In this document: piece after piece, positions 53,050 through 60,654 of the stretch
How positions within the stretch are numbered: the stretch's first letter is position 1
How the letters are laid out: each line of letters begins with the position of its first letter
Origin: Anaerolineae bacterium
GTDB taxonomy: Bacteria > Chloroflexota > Anaerolineae > Aggregatilineales > UBA2796
Direction: 5' to 3'
Length of the DNA: 60,654 nt
Assembly (NCBI GenBank): GCA_019637555.1
Contig: JAHBVK010000040.1
Coordinates: 1-60,654, forward strand
Position numbers and translations under genes: made by a program
Notes under the pieces: generated by a model
What the model was told of the DNA's origin: nothing
Databases searched by the model: none
What the model saw: the letters and a program-made list of their open reading frames with translations, nothing else

Positions 53050-55065
53050 TCAAACCACCGGACTGAGGATTTGCGCGGCGGCGGTTAACTCGTCGCCGTC
53101 ACCGATCAACCCGACTACATCACCTGCTACAAAGCGCGTATCGGACTTGGGATTGGGGATCACCTTATGCTCACGTACCAGCGCGATCACCGATGCGCCG
53201 ATGGTGCTGCGGATATTCGCCTCCGCCAGCGACTTGCCTACAAGAGCACTTTCCGCGCTAATCGGCTGCCATTTGATCTCCATGCCTTGTGCGGTAGAGA
53301 TCAACTGATCGAGGTAGCGGCTGCGCTCGCCATCGAGCGGTGCGGCTTCGGGCAGTGGGGAGGCATAAGCATCGCGGCGCACCGCATCGACGTACTCTTG
53401 AATCTGACCCATCGGATAACCGAGCGTGAGCAGAGTCAGGCGCACGATCTCAAGCCCGCCTTCCAGTTCGGGATGGATCACCTCGAAAGCACCGTGAGAC
53501 GCCAAACGCTGTACACCTGAAGTCGTGCTGGCGCGGGCGATGATCGGCAGTTTGGGCGCGAGGTCATGGGCGGCGGCGACGATCAACTCGGCGGTAGATT
53601 CTTCCGGCACGGTGACTACGAGCGCACGGGCGTGATCCAGATGCGCGTGTGTCAACACTTCGGAGTTGGCGGCATCTCCGAACAGGATATTGATGCCCTC
53701 TTTCTGCATGGTGGCGGCATTCTGCGAGTCCGCTTCTACAACGAGGAACGGCAGTTCCAAGTGCTGGAGTACCCGCCCGATATGAGTGCCTACGCGCCCA
53801 TAACCGACGATGACCACGTGATCGTGCAGGCTGGCGCTCAGTGGTTCGGGCGTGGGACCGCCGAACTCCATGCGCCGCCACAGGAAGGGACTCTTGCGCA
53901 GCAGCTTCTCCAGCGGATCGATCAGCCGGAACATCAGCGGATTGATGACGATGGAAAGCAGCGCCCCGGCGAGGATCAAGCCGTACTGATCTTGAGTCAG
54001 TATACCGAGCGCAACGCCTGCTTGACCGACGATGAAGGAGAACTCACCGATCTGGCTGAGTCCCGCCGCTACGACTAAGAGTGTGCGTCCGGACGAAGGC
54101 AGTATCAGGCTGAGCAACAGTGTGAAGATACCCTTGCCGACCACAATCAGCAGCGTCAGCGCGAGCACCTGTCCGGCGTTTGCCAGCAGCATCGCCGGAT
54201 TAACCAACATGCCGACGGAGACGAAAAAGAGTACGGCGAAGATCTCACGGAAGGGCAGCACTTCCGCACCAACCTGATGGCTGACATCGGACTCGCCGAT
54301 GACCACACCAGCAAGGAAGGCACCCAGCGCCAGCGAGACGCCGAACAGTTCCGCCGCGCCAAAAGCAGTCCCTAGCGCCAGTGCCACTACCGCCAAAATG
54401 AAAAGTTCGCGGCTGCGCGTATGAGCGATCTGCCTGAGCAGCCACGGGATGAAGCGTGTGCCGACGAAGAGCATTAGCGCCACGAAGATCACGGTCTTGC
54501 CGATTGCCAATCCGATGTTCTCCAGCGCGTTGCCGCTACCACTGCCACCGACCAAGGCGGGCAGCAGCACAAGGATGGCAACGGTAGCCAGATCTTCCAG
54601 CACCAGCCAGCCGATAGCGACTTTGCCATGGGCGCTGTTCAGATAGCCATTATCTTCCAAGCCGCGCAGCAGTACGACGGTACTGGCAATCGAGATCGCC
54701 AGTCCTAGCACCAGTCCGGCGTTGACTGACCAGCCCCACAACTGCGTCAGTGCCAGACCGAGCAACGTCGCCAGCACCATTTGCAGGATCGCGCCGGGAA
54801 TGGCGATGCGCCGCACACTCCACAAGTCTTTGAGCGAAAAGTGCAAACCGACGCCGAACATCATGAAAATGACGCCCATTTCGGCAAGCTGGCTAATATC
54901 GCCAATACTGCCTACAAAGCCGGGCGTGAATGGTCCAATCACCATGCCAGCCAGCAGATAGCCAACTAGCGTGGGTAACCCAATCCTTCTGGCGATATAA
55001 CCGCCCACAAAGGCAGTGAGAATAGCCATAGTGATCGTAGCGAACAAGGCGAGATCGTGATGCAT
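53050..55065 (-). CDS. Kef-type monovalent cation/H+ antiporter with TrkA domains
   Basis: A 671-residue CPA2-family antiporter. The first ~390 residues hold about 12 membrane helices, including the family's GYLLAGMVIGP, MFGVGLHFS and LGAFLAGVVIGES segments. A TrkA-N (RCK) domain begins HVVIVGYGRVGTHIGRVL and binds NAD(H). A TrkA-C domain closes the protein (GKSLAEANIRSTIGASVIAL). It exports K+ or Na+ in exchange for protons under nucleotide control. An unusually strong ribosome-binding site, GGAGGTGAT, precedes the ATG, so expression is probably high. I looked for a c-di-AMP (ydaO) riboswitch in the leader and saw none. Confidence 0.95.
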   Translation of the reverse strand: MHHDLALFATITMAILTAFVGGYIARRIGLPTLVGYLLAGMVIGPFTPGFVGSIGDISQLAEMGVIFMMFGVGLHFSLKDLWSVRRIAIPGAILQMVLATLLGLALTQLWGWSVNAGLVLGLAISIASTVVLLRGLEDNGYLNSAHGKVAIGWLVLEDLATVAILVLLPALVGGSGSGNALENIGLAIGKTVIFVALMLFVGTRFIPWLLRQIAHTRSRELFILAVVALALGTAFGAAELFGVSLALGAFLAGVVIGESDVSHQVGAEVLPFREIFAVLFFVSVGMLVNPAMLLANAGQVLALTLLIVVGKGIFTLLLSLILPSSGRTLLVVAAGLSQIGEFSFIVGQAGVALGILTQDQYGLILAGALLSIVINPLMFRLIDPLEKLLRKSPFLWRRMEFGGPTPEPLSASLHDHVVIVGYGRVGTHIGRVLQHLELPFLVVEADSQNAATMQKEGINILFGDAANSEVLTHAHLDHARALVVTVPEESTAELIVAAAHDLAPKLPIIARASTTSGVQRLASHGAFEVIHPELEGGLEIVRLTLLTLGYPMGQIQEYVDAVRRDAYASPLPEAAPLDGERSRYLDQLISTAQGMEIKWQPISAESALVGKSLAEANIRSTIGASVIALVREHKVIPNPKSDTRFVAGDVVGLIGDGDELTAAAQILSPVV

Positions 55066-55633
55066 ACATCACCTCCATAGGTCTCGGATGGATCGAACGA
55101 CTAGATATATGGTTGTAGGGTTATTACACCCGTACAGTCGGGTACATGAAATTTAGAGTGCCGTCTACGCTGTCAAGGCAATTGCTTAACAGCCGCTTAC
55201 CTAAGTGCGAATGGTTTGGCGGCGACACTCTGCTGATTGATATTCAGCATATCAGGACGGAACGACAGGTTCATGCGGCATCCCAGAATGGACACCGCGG
55301 CAAAAGTGGCGGAACTATAACACGGAATGATGGATATGCAATAAATCCAACAAAACTCTTATACAACTTCATTATTTGATAGCGCAGATGAAAGTTACTT
55401 AAGCGGAGCATCGGAAACTTAACTCCGTGTCTGCTTGCACTCTGTGGAGGGTGCAAAGCAGATAGGAATAGAGATAGGAATTTAGCCTGACCATGCCCGC
55501 TCGCTTTTCCGAAACTCAGATGATAGAAGCTCTTTACGAATTGACTGAAATTGCGACTCTCTTTATATGCGCGAAGGAACCAAGATAGCACTACAGTAGT
55601 CTAGGTTGTTTACCCACATCTACGGAGTTACGC
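55066..55633. other. Long divergent intergenic region
   Basis: 568 bp between the antiporter gene (minus) and the first small secreted-protein gene (plus), without a convincing gene. It contains a short inverted repeat ACCCG/CGGGT near 55128-55144 and a bulged hairpin near 55430-55462 (TCTGCTTGCACTC pairing with GAGGGTGCAAAGCAGA). It presumably holds the promoters of both genes, but I could not identify a good -35/-10 pair. Confidence 0.5.
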
Positions 55634-56278
55634 ATGGTTCGCAAAGTACGCGCATTGGCTATCGTTCTTGCGTTGTTAGCTGCCCTGTTCAGCAGTTCCA
55701 CTGCCCACGCTGCGCCCGGTGACTACCTGAAAGTTGACTATCTCGGCGGGGGCATCTGTTTTGCCGATGAACTGTATATTCCAGTCCATATTTCCGCTTA
55801 TTTTGCGGAAACTGCCAATTGGACGAACCGCTTCACTGTTGATGGCGTCGTTTATGGTTCGGGTTCCGGTGCATTTCCCGCGGGTTCGCTTGATTTCTAC
55901 GATTACGCGGGTGGCAGTACCCCACCGGGTCAGACGATCCCTTACGCATGGCAGGTGGTACTCACCTTCAACGAATTCGTGGTGACGATCAACGGTGTAT
56001 GCCACAGCGATGGCAGCGAACCCACCGTCAGCATCGCGGATAGCATCGCAGAAGGGCGCGCGATCCCTGCTGGTTTCGAACTGCGCTGGCTGTCGTGCAG
56101 TTCGGCGGTGTTCGATGCCCCCGGTGGCAAGGCGCTCAGCACTGGTGAGGCAGTATGGGCGGGTCAGTCGTGGTTCGTCAATCCCAAGCCCGTAAAGGAT
56201 GCCAGCGGCAAGAGCTGGACGGAGATTTTCGCCAGCGGCGCGGTCAACGGTTATATCCCGACTTCGTGTGTGCAATAG
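55634..56278 (+). CDS. Small secreted protein, tandem paralogue 1 (SH3-like C-terminus)
   Basis: A 214-residue protein with a signal peptide (MVRKVRALAIVLALLAALF, cleaved after AHA). A ~110-residue beta-rich domain contains two cysteines (GGGICFADE and INGVCHS). The C-terminal ~65 residues (CSSAVFDAPGGKAL...VWAGQSWFVNPKPV...WTEIFASG...GYIPTSC) read like a bacterial SH3 domain and include two more cysteines. SH3 domains of this kind bind cell-wall or peptide ligands. It lies 240 bp before its paralogue. GGAG supports the start, and a terminator-like hairpin follows. Function unknown. Confidence 0.75.
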   Translation: MVRKVRALAIVLALLAALFSSSTAHAAPGDYLKVDYLGGGICFADELYIPVHISAYFAETANWTNRFTVDGVVYGSGSGAFPAGSLDFYDYAGGSTPPGQTIPYAWQVVLTFNEFVVTINGVCHSDGSEPTVSIADSIAEGRAIPAGFELRWLSCSSAVFDAPGGKALSTGEAVWAGQSWFVNPKPVKDASGKSWTEIFASGAVNGYIPTSCVQ

Positions 56279-56310
56279 TCTGATCGCCTGACTTAGCAGG
56301 TGTGACCAAC

Positions 56311-56352
56311 GGGAGCGAGCTTTTCGGACGAAAGTTCGCTCCCCTTATTTTC
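56311..56352 (+). terminator. Terminator after small secreted protein 1
   Basis: An 8-bp stem GGGAGCGA (56311-56318) with TCGCTCCC (56336-56343), extended inward by CTTT/AAAG, followed by CTTATTTT. Confidence 0.75.
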
Positions 56353-56516
56353 GGTACATCACCGAGGTAGCAACTTTCCTGTTGCAAGCCTGATCGTGGG
56401 CAACCAAGCTTTACACTTTATCTAAAACTGAGAGATAGTGAAGATGCGCGGAGATGGGGAAAACACCATAAAGTAATAGTGTTGTCATTTACTCGTTGTC
56501 CCATGGAGAGGTTTAT

Positions 56517-57167
56517 ATGGTTCGCAAACTACGCACATTAGCGATCATTATTGCCCTGTTTGCCGCATTATTTAGTAAGTCGGCTGCACCTGTACAAGCT
56601 GCCGAAGGTGATTTTGTTCGCGTCAGCTACATCGGCGGCGCACTCTGCACCACCTTCGCTATCACGATTCCGGTCCACATTACCTCCAATTTTGCTGCTC
56701 CTGCGCCCTTTACAGAAGTAATCAATATCAATGGGGTAGCAGTCGCCAGTTTCGGAGGTACACAAGGTGCCGGACTGCTCGACTATGACGGCGATTTAGG
56801 TGTTGTTGGCTATCCACCACAGTCGTTCCCCTATACTTATCAGATCGTGGCGACATGGGGACAATTCGTAGTAACCGCGAATGGCGTGTGCTACAGCGAT
56901 TATAGTGAACCCCTCGTCAGCATTGCCGATAGCATTGCGGAAGGTCGCGGCGTTCCGGCTGGCTTCGAGCTGCGCTGGCTGTCGTGCAGTTCAGCGGTCT
57001 TTGATGCCCCCGGCGGCACGGCACTGGCTACTGGCGAAGCAGTCTGGGCGGGTCAGTCGTGGTTCGTCAATCCCAAGCCCGTAAAGGATGCCAGCGGCAA
57101 GAGTTGGACGGAAATATTTGCCAGCGGCACGATCAACGGCTATATCCCGACCTCGTGCATCAAATAG
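56517..57167 (+). CDS. Small secreted protein, tandem paralogue 2 (SH3-like C-terminus)
   Basis: About 216 residues, the same design as the preceding protein: a signal peptide (MVRKLRTLAIIIALFAALF, cleavage near VQAAEG), a beta-rich domain with two cysteines (GGALCTT and NGVCYS), and an SH3-like end. The last ~90 residues are almost identical to those of paralogue 1 in both protein and DNA, whereas the middle has diverged freely. GGAGAGG stands before the ATG at 56517; an in-frame TTG at 56496 is rejected. It has its own leader and a strong terminator, so the two genes are transcribed separately. Confidence 0.75.
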   Translation: MVRKLRTLAIIIALFAALFSKSAAPVQAAEGDFVRVSYIGGALCTTFAITIPVHITSNFAAPAPFTEVININGVAVASFGGTQGAGLLDYDGDLGVVGYPPQSFPYTYQIVATWGQFVVTANGVCYSDYSEPLVSIADSIAEGRGVPAGFELRWLSCSSAVFDAPGGTALATGEAVWAGQSWFVNPKPVKDASGKSWTEIFASGTINGYIPTSCIK

Positions 57168-57211
57168 CGCGTGATCGTACCTTTCCGAATCGTTAGCTTC
57201 TAATCTTCAAG

Positions 57212-57247
57212 GCGCTGCTAGCACTAAACGCTAGCAGCGCTTTTGTT
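57212..57247 (+). terminator. Rho-independent terminator
   Basis: A perfect 11-bp stem (GCGCTGCTAGC at 57212-57222 with GCTAGCAGCGC at 57230-57240), a 7-base loop, then TTTTGTTT. It lies directly before the end of the minus-strand gene. Confidence 0.92.
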
Positions 57248-57254
57248 TGCTAAG

Positions 57255-57947
57255 CTACTGCGTAATCAGGAAGCAGGACGCATCGGCAAGCTGCTGCGGT
57301 GACGGTGATGCCAAGGCACTGATCGCGGTAAGAAATGCGTCCGTTGACTCAAAGGGACGAGCAGACATCAAGCCAGCAGCAACATTGGCATCGACGGCGG
57401 GGAGTTGCATCAGCGTCGCCCGATCCGCTAAGTCCGGATCAACGGGGACGTAGAGATAGCTCTCATAGGGCGTCGCTACGGTTGCATCGGCTGTCGCGTC
57501 GATGGCGCTGCGCAACTGCTGAACACTGCTGTACGGACGAGCCGCGAGGATCGCCTGTACGACTTGTGCCGTGATGTCGGGGATGTTCTGTGTCAGTTGA
57601 TCGGCGGTGACGGTGTTCACATTCAGGCGCGTGCAGGCAGCGGTAGCAATCGCGGCATTCACAGGCGTCTCTGCTGTGCCCAGCGGCGTGGTCAGCAGAT
57701 CACTGGAGCCACCATCAGTATTGGCGGCGGCGGTTGAAGCACCGTAGATATCTATCGTCGCGTCAGGGGCGAGTACGCCGGGGGTTGCGGTGTAAGCGGC
57801 ATCGGCGGCTGAGAGTGTGGGGATAGTCTCTGTCGGTACAACGGCGGTGATACTGCCGATGCCACCATTGCCACAGGCGCTGATCAGAGCGAGGGACGCC
57901 AGCGCCGCCAAACGGTAGACCAGTTTGAGTCGTAATCGATCAGACAT
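57255..57947 (-). CDS. Lipoprotein with helix-hairpin-helix (ComEA-like) motifs
   Basis: About 230 residues. The N-terminus is a lipoprotein signal: a basic start, a hydrophobic core and the lipobox LISAC, with lipidation at Cys of ACGNGG. After a Thr/Ala-rich spacer come two helix-hairpin-helix-type segments. The first is RLNVNTVTADQLTQNIPDI (the usual 'lNiNtAs...L..ipgi' pattern, with PD in place of PG); the second is DRATLMQLPAVDANVAAGL. Such domains bind DNA in competence proteins such as ComEA. A surface DNA-binding role is possible but not shown, and no com genes are near. ATG 57947 is preceded by GGGAA; a GTG lies two codons earlier. Confidence 0.78.
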   Translation of the reverse strand: MSDRLRLKLVYRLAALASLALISACGNGGIGSITAVVPTETIPTLSAADAAYTATPGVLAPDATIDIYGASTAAANTDGGSSDLLTTPLGTAETPVNAAIATAACTRLNVNTVTADQLTQNIPDITAQVVQAILAARPYSSVQQLRSAIDATADATVATPYESYLYVPVDPDLADRATLMQLPAVDANVAAGLMSARPFESTDAFLTAISALASPSPQQLADASCFLITQ

Positions 57948-57959
57948 ATGCACTTCCCT

Positions 57960-58030
57960 TACAGTACAGTAAAACCCGGATCAATTCCAGTACAGTACAC
58001 AGCACAATCTAGCAAAACGATACAGTACGT
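57960..58030. repeat. Clustered ACAGTAC repeats upstream of the lipoprotein gene
   Basis: ACAGTA/CAGTAC words occur at 57961-57971, 57988-57998 and 58021-58028, in two places as the palindrome GTACAGTAC or close to it. The position just upstream of the lipoprotein start suggests a regulator binding cluster. Confidence 0.45.
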
Positions 58031-58207
58031 TGAACTGTGAGCCTACTACAGGATTCTAGCAAAGTGAGGGCGGCAATGCCGACGCAGAAAGCGCAGCGAT
58101 TCCAGTGATTCCAGCGGTTCTAGCGCTTCTCGCGCGCTGGATTGGTGCTTCGCCAGCGTACTCCCAGCGTGTCGGTGAACGGTGACGGGTGGGCGGCAGT
58201 GGATCGA

Positions 58208-58957
58208 TCAAGGCAGCGGACGCAAATAAACCTTGTCGTTGATCTTAAGGATTCCGCGCCGAATCACGGTGCCGTAGACGCCTGCGTAATTTTGATTGAG
58301 GCGGACGACAGATTTCAGCAACGCCGGATTGCTCTGCGCTGTATCGGGATGCAGATTGATCATCACACAGCGCTCATCACGCAGCGCAATGTTGACGGCA
58401 GGGCTGTTATCGTCAGTACCGAATACCAATGCTTTGCCCAGCCACTGATCTTCGGAGAATGGTTCGCTGCTGTCGATGTGCAGGACAATGTTCGGGCGGA
58501 AGCGGCGGATATCGGCTGTCGTGCCAGATTCAGCGGCGATCTTGTGCATGGTCGTCGTTGTGATGATCGAGATGGGCGTTTCATCGAAAACACCCTGCTT
58601 TAGCTGCATCAACTGTACGGGCGCACCGAACCGATCCGTGATCTCCTCGTTTAGCGCCTCACCAGCAAATGGCAGCAAATTGCCTGCGGGTGTACGGATG
58701 TGCGTTGGTACTGCGTCCGGCGCTGAACTCTGACCATCAGGCTGATATTGATATTCGGGCTGATACAAGATCAGCGCGGGCAGGCGGCTGGCAGTCAACC
58801 ACGGGAAGGCGCTCTGATCTTGAACCCGACGAAAGGCAAAACGTCGATCTCCAGCAAGACCGTGCCAGCCCAACTCCGCCGTCTCCAGCATTGCGCCAGC
58901 CATCGACTTGACCGGATAGCGGTACAACGCTTCGATATGCCCGATTGCGTCTGTCAT
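58208..58957 (-). CDS. MOSC-domain protein
   Basis: About 249 residues. The N-terminal MOSC beta-barrel shows IEALYRYPVKSMAG and LGWHGLAGDRRFAF. The C-terminal MOSC domain has RRFRPNIVL and later RCVMINLHPDTA, without the usual conserved cysteine of sulfur carriers near that point (the nearest is Cys in ERCVM). MOSC proteins handle molybdenum cofactor-bound substrates, for example reduction of N-hydroxylated compounds. The start at 58957 is supported by AAGGGA; a longer start at 58999 is less likely. It stands alone, 72 bp downstream of the preceding minus-strand gene's stop. Confidence 0.88.
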   Translation of the reverse strand: MTDAIGHIEALYRYPVKSMAGAMLETAELGWHGLAGDRRFAFRRVQDQSAFPWLTASRLPALILYQPEYQYQPDGQSSAPDAVPTHIRTPAGNLLPFAGEALNEEITDRFGAPVQLMQLKQGVFDETPISIITTTTMHKIAAESGTTADIRRFRPNIVLHIDSSEPFSEDQWLGKALVFGTDDNSPAVNIALRDERCVMINLHPDTAQSNPALLKSVVRLNQNYAGVYGTVIRRGILKINDKVYLRPLP

Positions 58958-59029
58958 GATCCCTTCAATTCTGCTTCGTCGGCAGGCAAGCTCGCCCACC
59001 TACAATACACGCCATTGGTCGTATCGCCT

Positions 59030-60654
59030 CTATTCTGCCTGTTGGACTTCGTAGACCCGATAACCAGCCATATCATAGACGAGGATGAGATCAGAGGCGA
59101 TGCTCAACGTTGACTCCGGCGGTGCTATCACGTAGCTGATGTTGTAATCCGCGAACAGCTGATCCCGCTCCTGATCGGTCATCTCGCCAGCCAACAGCCG
59201 CCGCGCCAATTCTTGTTTCTCGTAGAAGTGGATCGTCTCCGGTCCATGCCCGACGAATGCCCGCAGATTGGTATGCGCGGGGATGAAGTTGCCGATGCCA
59301 GCATCAGAGAGCGCCACCGAGTCGGCGGGAGCATTGGCGTTCAACCAATCCAGCGTCCGCAGCATGGCACTATCGCTGAACAGCCGATTGCTGGCGGCTG
59401 GCTGCGCGGCGGAGATCGCTCCCGTGAACAGCAGCAGCGCCGTTGAAGGCAGCAGCAACGCGAAGATCAGGATCGCCAACGGTTGCCAGCGGCGCAGGCG
59501 GCTGATCCCGATGATCGCTAGAATGCACAGCGGTACGAACATCCCTTCGACCATGCGCCGCTGTACCGCCAGTGGCAAGTAGGCAAGGATCGGCGCGGCG
59601 ACGATCCACACGATCAGCAGCAGGTAAGCGGGTTGATCGGCTGCCCGCCGCCATGTCCGGCGCAGCGCGAGGATCGCCGCGAGGTAGAGGATGCCGTAAC
59701 CAAAGATGTAGTGCAGCGGATTAGGCGAGGGCAGTAGATTTTGGGTCTGCCATGCTGCCATGATCGGATTGCGCGTGAAACTGATCAGCGTATACAGCAG
59801 ATACGGCGCGGGGATCAATCCGGCGATCAGCAGCCGCCAGAACAACCGGATCGGAAACTGCCGCGCTCTGATCCACAGCGCGATGCCCCATAAGCCGAGC
59901 AGCGTCGCCAGCACTGCCAGATAAAAGGGCACGCATAACGCCATCACTAGCCAGCACGCTCCCGCCAGCAGCGCCCGCCGATATTTGCCCGACTTGCGGT
60001 CATCCAAGATCTGCATCAAGCCGCTGAGCAAGCCGATCCGCGCGAGGCTGAGATGCGGCAGCCCGTAGAGCAGATAAAAGGTGTATCCCTCCGGCACAAT
60101 GAAATCCAGCGGCGACGATCCCAGAAAATTGTCCTGTCCGCCGAGGATCAGCAACCAGCCGAGTCCGCCGCCCAGCGCGATCAGCGCCGTCGTCAGCAAA
60201 CGCAGTGTAGGTGAAGCGAGGAAATGCGCCACGAAACGGTAGACGGTCAGGATCAGCAGCCAGCCGAAGACGATCCGCGCGAGGTGAAAGACCAGCAGCA
60301 GTGCAGCGGTCAGCGCGGGACTATCCGGTGAGGCGATCAGACCCGCGATCTTGCCGCCGATCAGGTAGGGCGCGAACACGAACGCGCCATCATGTGGCTC
60401 GGAGGTGTAGACGATATGGAACAGCCAATCACCACGCGTACCGAGCCGCATTTTGGCGAGGTAGCTGTTGCCGTCATCAGTGCCGAACATGAAGCCGTTG
60501 AAGCGCAGCGAGTCCGTTTGCGACAGCCAACCGATCAGGTACGGTAGCGTGGTCAACAGCAGGATCAGCGTTCCCAGCAGCATCACATTGCGCCACTCGC
60601 GGCGGGAGATCGAGGGAGGGGAATAGTGCTGAGTGCTGGGTGCTGAGTGCTGAG
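59030..60654 (-). CDS. Polytopic membrane protein, glycosyltransferase-C-like, partial at the right edge
   Basis: At least 518 residues, with about ten membrane helices and a C-terminal soluble domain of about 120 residues (from LFSDSAMLRTLDWLNANAP). An early loop contains FGTDDGNSYLAKMRLG with an Asp-Asp pair in the first external loop, as in GT-C glycosyltransferases. 'ADSVALSDAGIGNFIPAHT' and 'HFYEKQELARRLL' resemble Chloroflexota proteins of that kind, so a lipid-linked sugar transferase is a reasonable guess. The first possible start inside the window is GTG 60586, but the frame stays open to the edge. Basic residues (SRREWRN) precede the first helix, so the true start probably lies outside. 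Confidence 0.75.
   Translation of the reverse strand, partial: QHSAPSTQHYSPPSISRREWRNVMLLGTLILLLTTLPYLIGWLSQTDSLRFNGFMFGTDDGNSYLAKMRLGTRGDWLFHIVYTSEPHDGAFVFAPYLIGGKIAGLIASPDSPALTAALLLVFHLARIVFGWLLILTVYRFVAHFLASPTLRLLTTALIALGGGLGWLLILGGQDNFLGSSPLDFIVPEGYTFYLLYGLPHLSLARIGLLSGLMQILDDRKSGKYRRALLAGACWLVMALCVPFYLAVLATLLGLWGIALWIRARQFPIRLFWRLLIAGLIPAPYLLYTLISFTRNPIMAAWQTQNLLPSPNPLHYIFGYGILYLAAILALRRTWRRAADQPAYLLLIVWIVAAPILAYLPLAVQRRMVEGMFVPLCILAIIGISRLRRWQPLAILIFALLLPSTALLLFTGAISAAQPAASNRLFSDSAMLRTLDWLNANAPADSVALSDAGIGNFIPAHTNLRAFVGHGPETIHFYEKQELARRLLAGEMTDQERDQLFADYNISYVIAPPESTLSIASDLILVYDMAGYRVYEVQQAE
60625..60654. repeat. AGTGCTG/GGTGCTG short tandem repeat
   Basis: AGTGCTGAGTGCTG(G)-type 7-base units, tandem four times at the right edge. 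The reverse form (CAGCACTCAGCACT) also occurs near 10708-10720 before the ROK gene. Such units are often found in intergenic DNA of these bacteria. Confidence 0.6.

Noticed and set aside
55066..55400. c-di-AMP (ydaO) riboswitch in the K+ antiporter leader
   Set aside because: None of the conserved blocks of that RNA were visible on the minus strand.
1..60654. tRNA or rRNA genes
   Set aside because: No cloverleaf with GGTTCRANNCC-type T-loop or conserved rRNA sequence was seen in the gene-free stretches by eye; a tRNA search program would be decisive.

Overview
The window looks like a chromosomal segment of a member of the Chloroflexota (Anaerolineae-like). This is an inference from gene style, not from a marker gene. 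The clues are a large set of secreted CSLREA/beta-helix proteins, Thr/Pro-rich 'TPTATPT' linkers in secreted and kinase proteins, a DUF4173 protein, a sugar ABC transporter with two ATPase genes, a DUF559 gene inside palindromic repeats, and many short palindromic intergenic repeats. No rRNA, tRNA, CRISPR array or classical transposase was seen.

Layout. 1-6.1 kb: a YgiT-type zinc-finger protein, two small genes of unknown function, a DUF4173 membrane protein with a clear terminator, and a convergent membrane-anchored Ser/Thr kinase. 6.3-9.1 kb: a translationally coupled pair, a 232-aa protein and a Rad50/SMC-like ATPase with a four-cysteine insert, resembling the middle component and ATPase of ABC-three-component conflict systems. 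9.4-10.6 kb: a substrate-binding-protein homologue without a signal peptide.

10.75-23.8 kb: a sugar-catabolic locus on the plus strand. It has a ROK (XylR-like) repressor behind a near-consensus promoter with a xylO-like operator at the start site. An extracellular binding protein, two permeases and two ATPases follow, then two TIM-barrel sugar epimerases, a small membrane protein, a Gfo/Idh/MocA oxidoreductase and a xylose isomerase. A 507-bp DUF559 element with perfect 42-bp inverted ends sits between the ATPases and the first epimerase. The genes fit import and isomerisation/oxidation of a pentose or related sugar. No kinase for the product is in view.

25.2-53.0 kb: eight large secreted proteins, all on the plus strand, mostly single-gene units with their own promoter and hairpin terminator. 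Seven (one with a broken 3' end) end in the same ~265-residue module of five DWDGDG-type repeats closing on a conserved EIAPTFQP-like tail. The module sits behind unrelated front ends: polymorphic-repeat beta-helix, CSLREA domains, NosD-like beta-helix, glucose/sorbosone dehydrogenase and SGNH esterase. Six of the eight share an unrecognised promoter-region motif: two AGG-containing half-sites one helical turn apart, followed by a -10-like hexamer. I consider this co-regulated surface-protein set with a common C-terminal module the best candidate for an undescribed system here.

53.0-60.6 kb: a Kef-type K+/H+ antiporter, two tandem small secreted paralogues, a helix-hairpin-helix lipoprotein, a MOSC-domain protein and a polytopic membrane protein that runs off the right edge.
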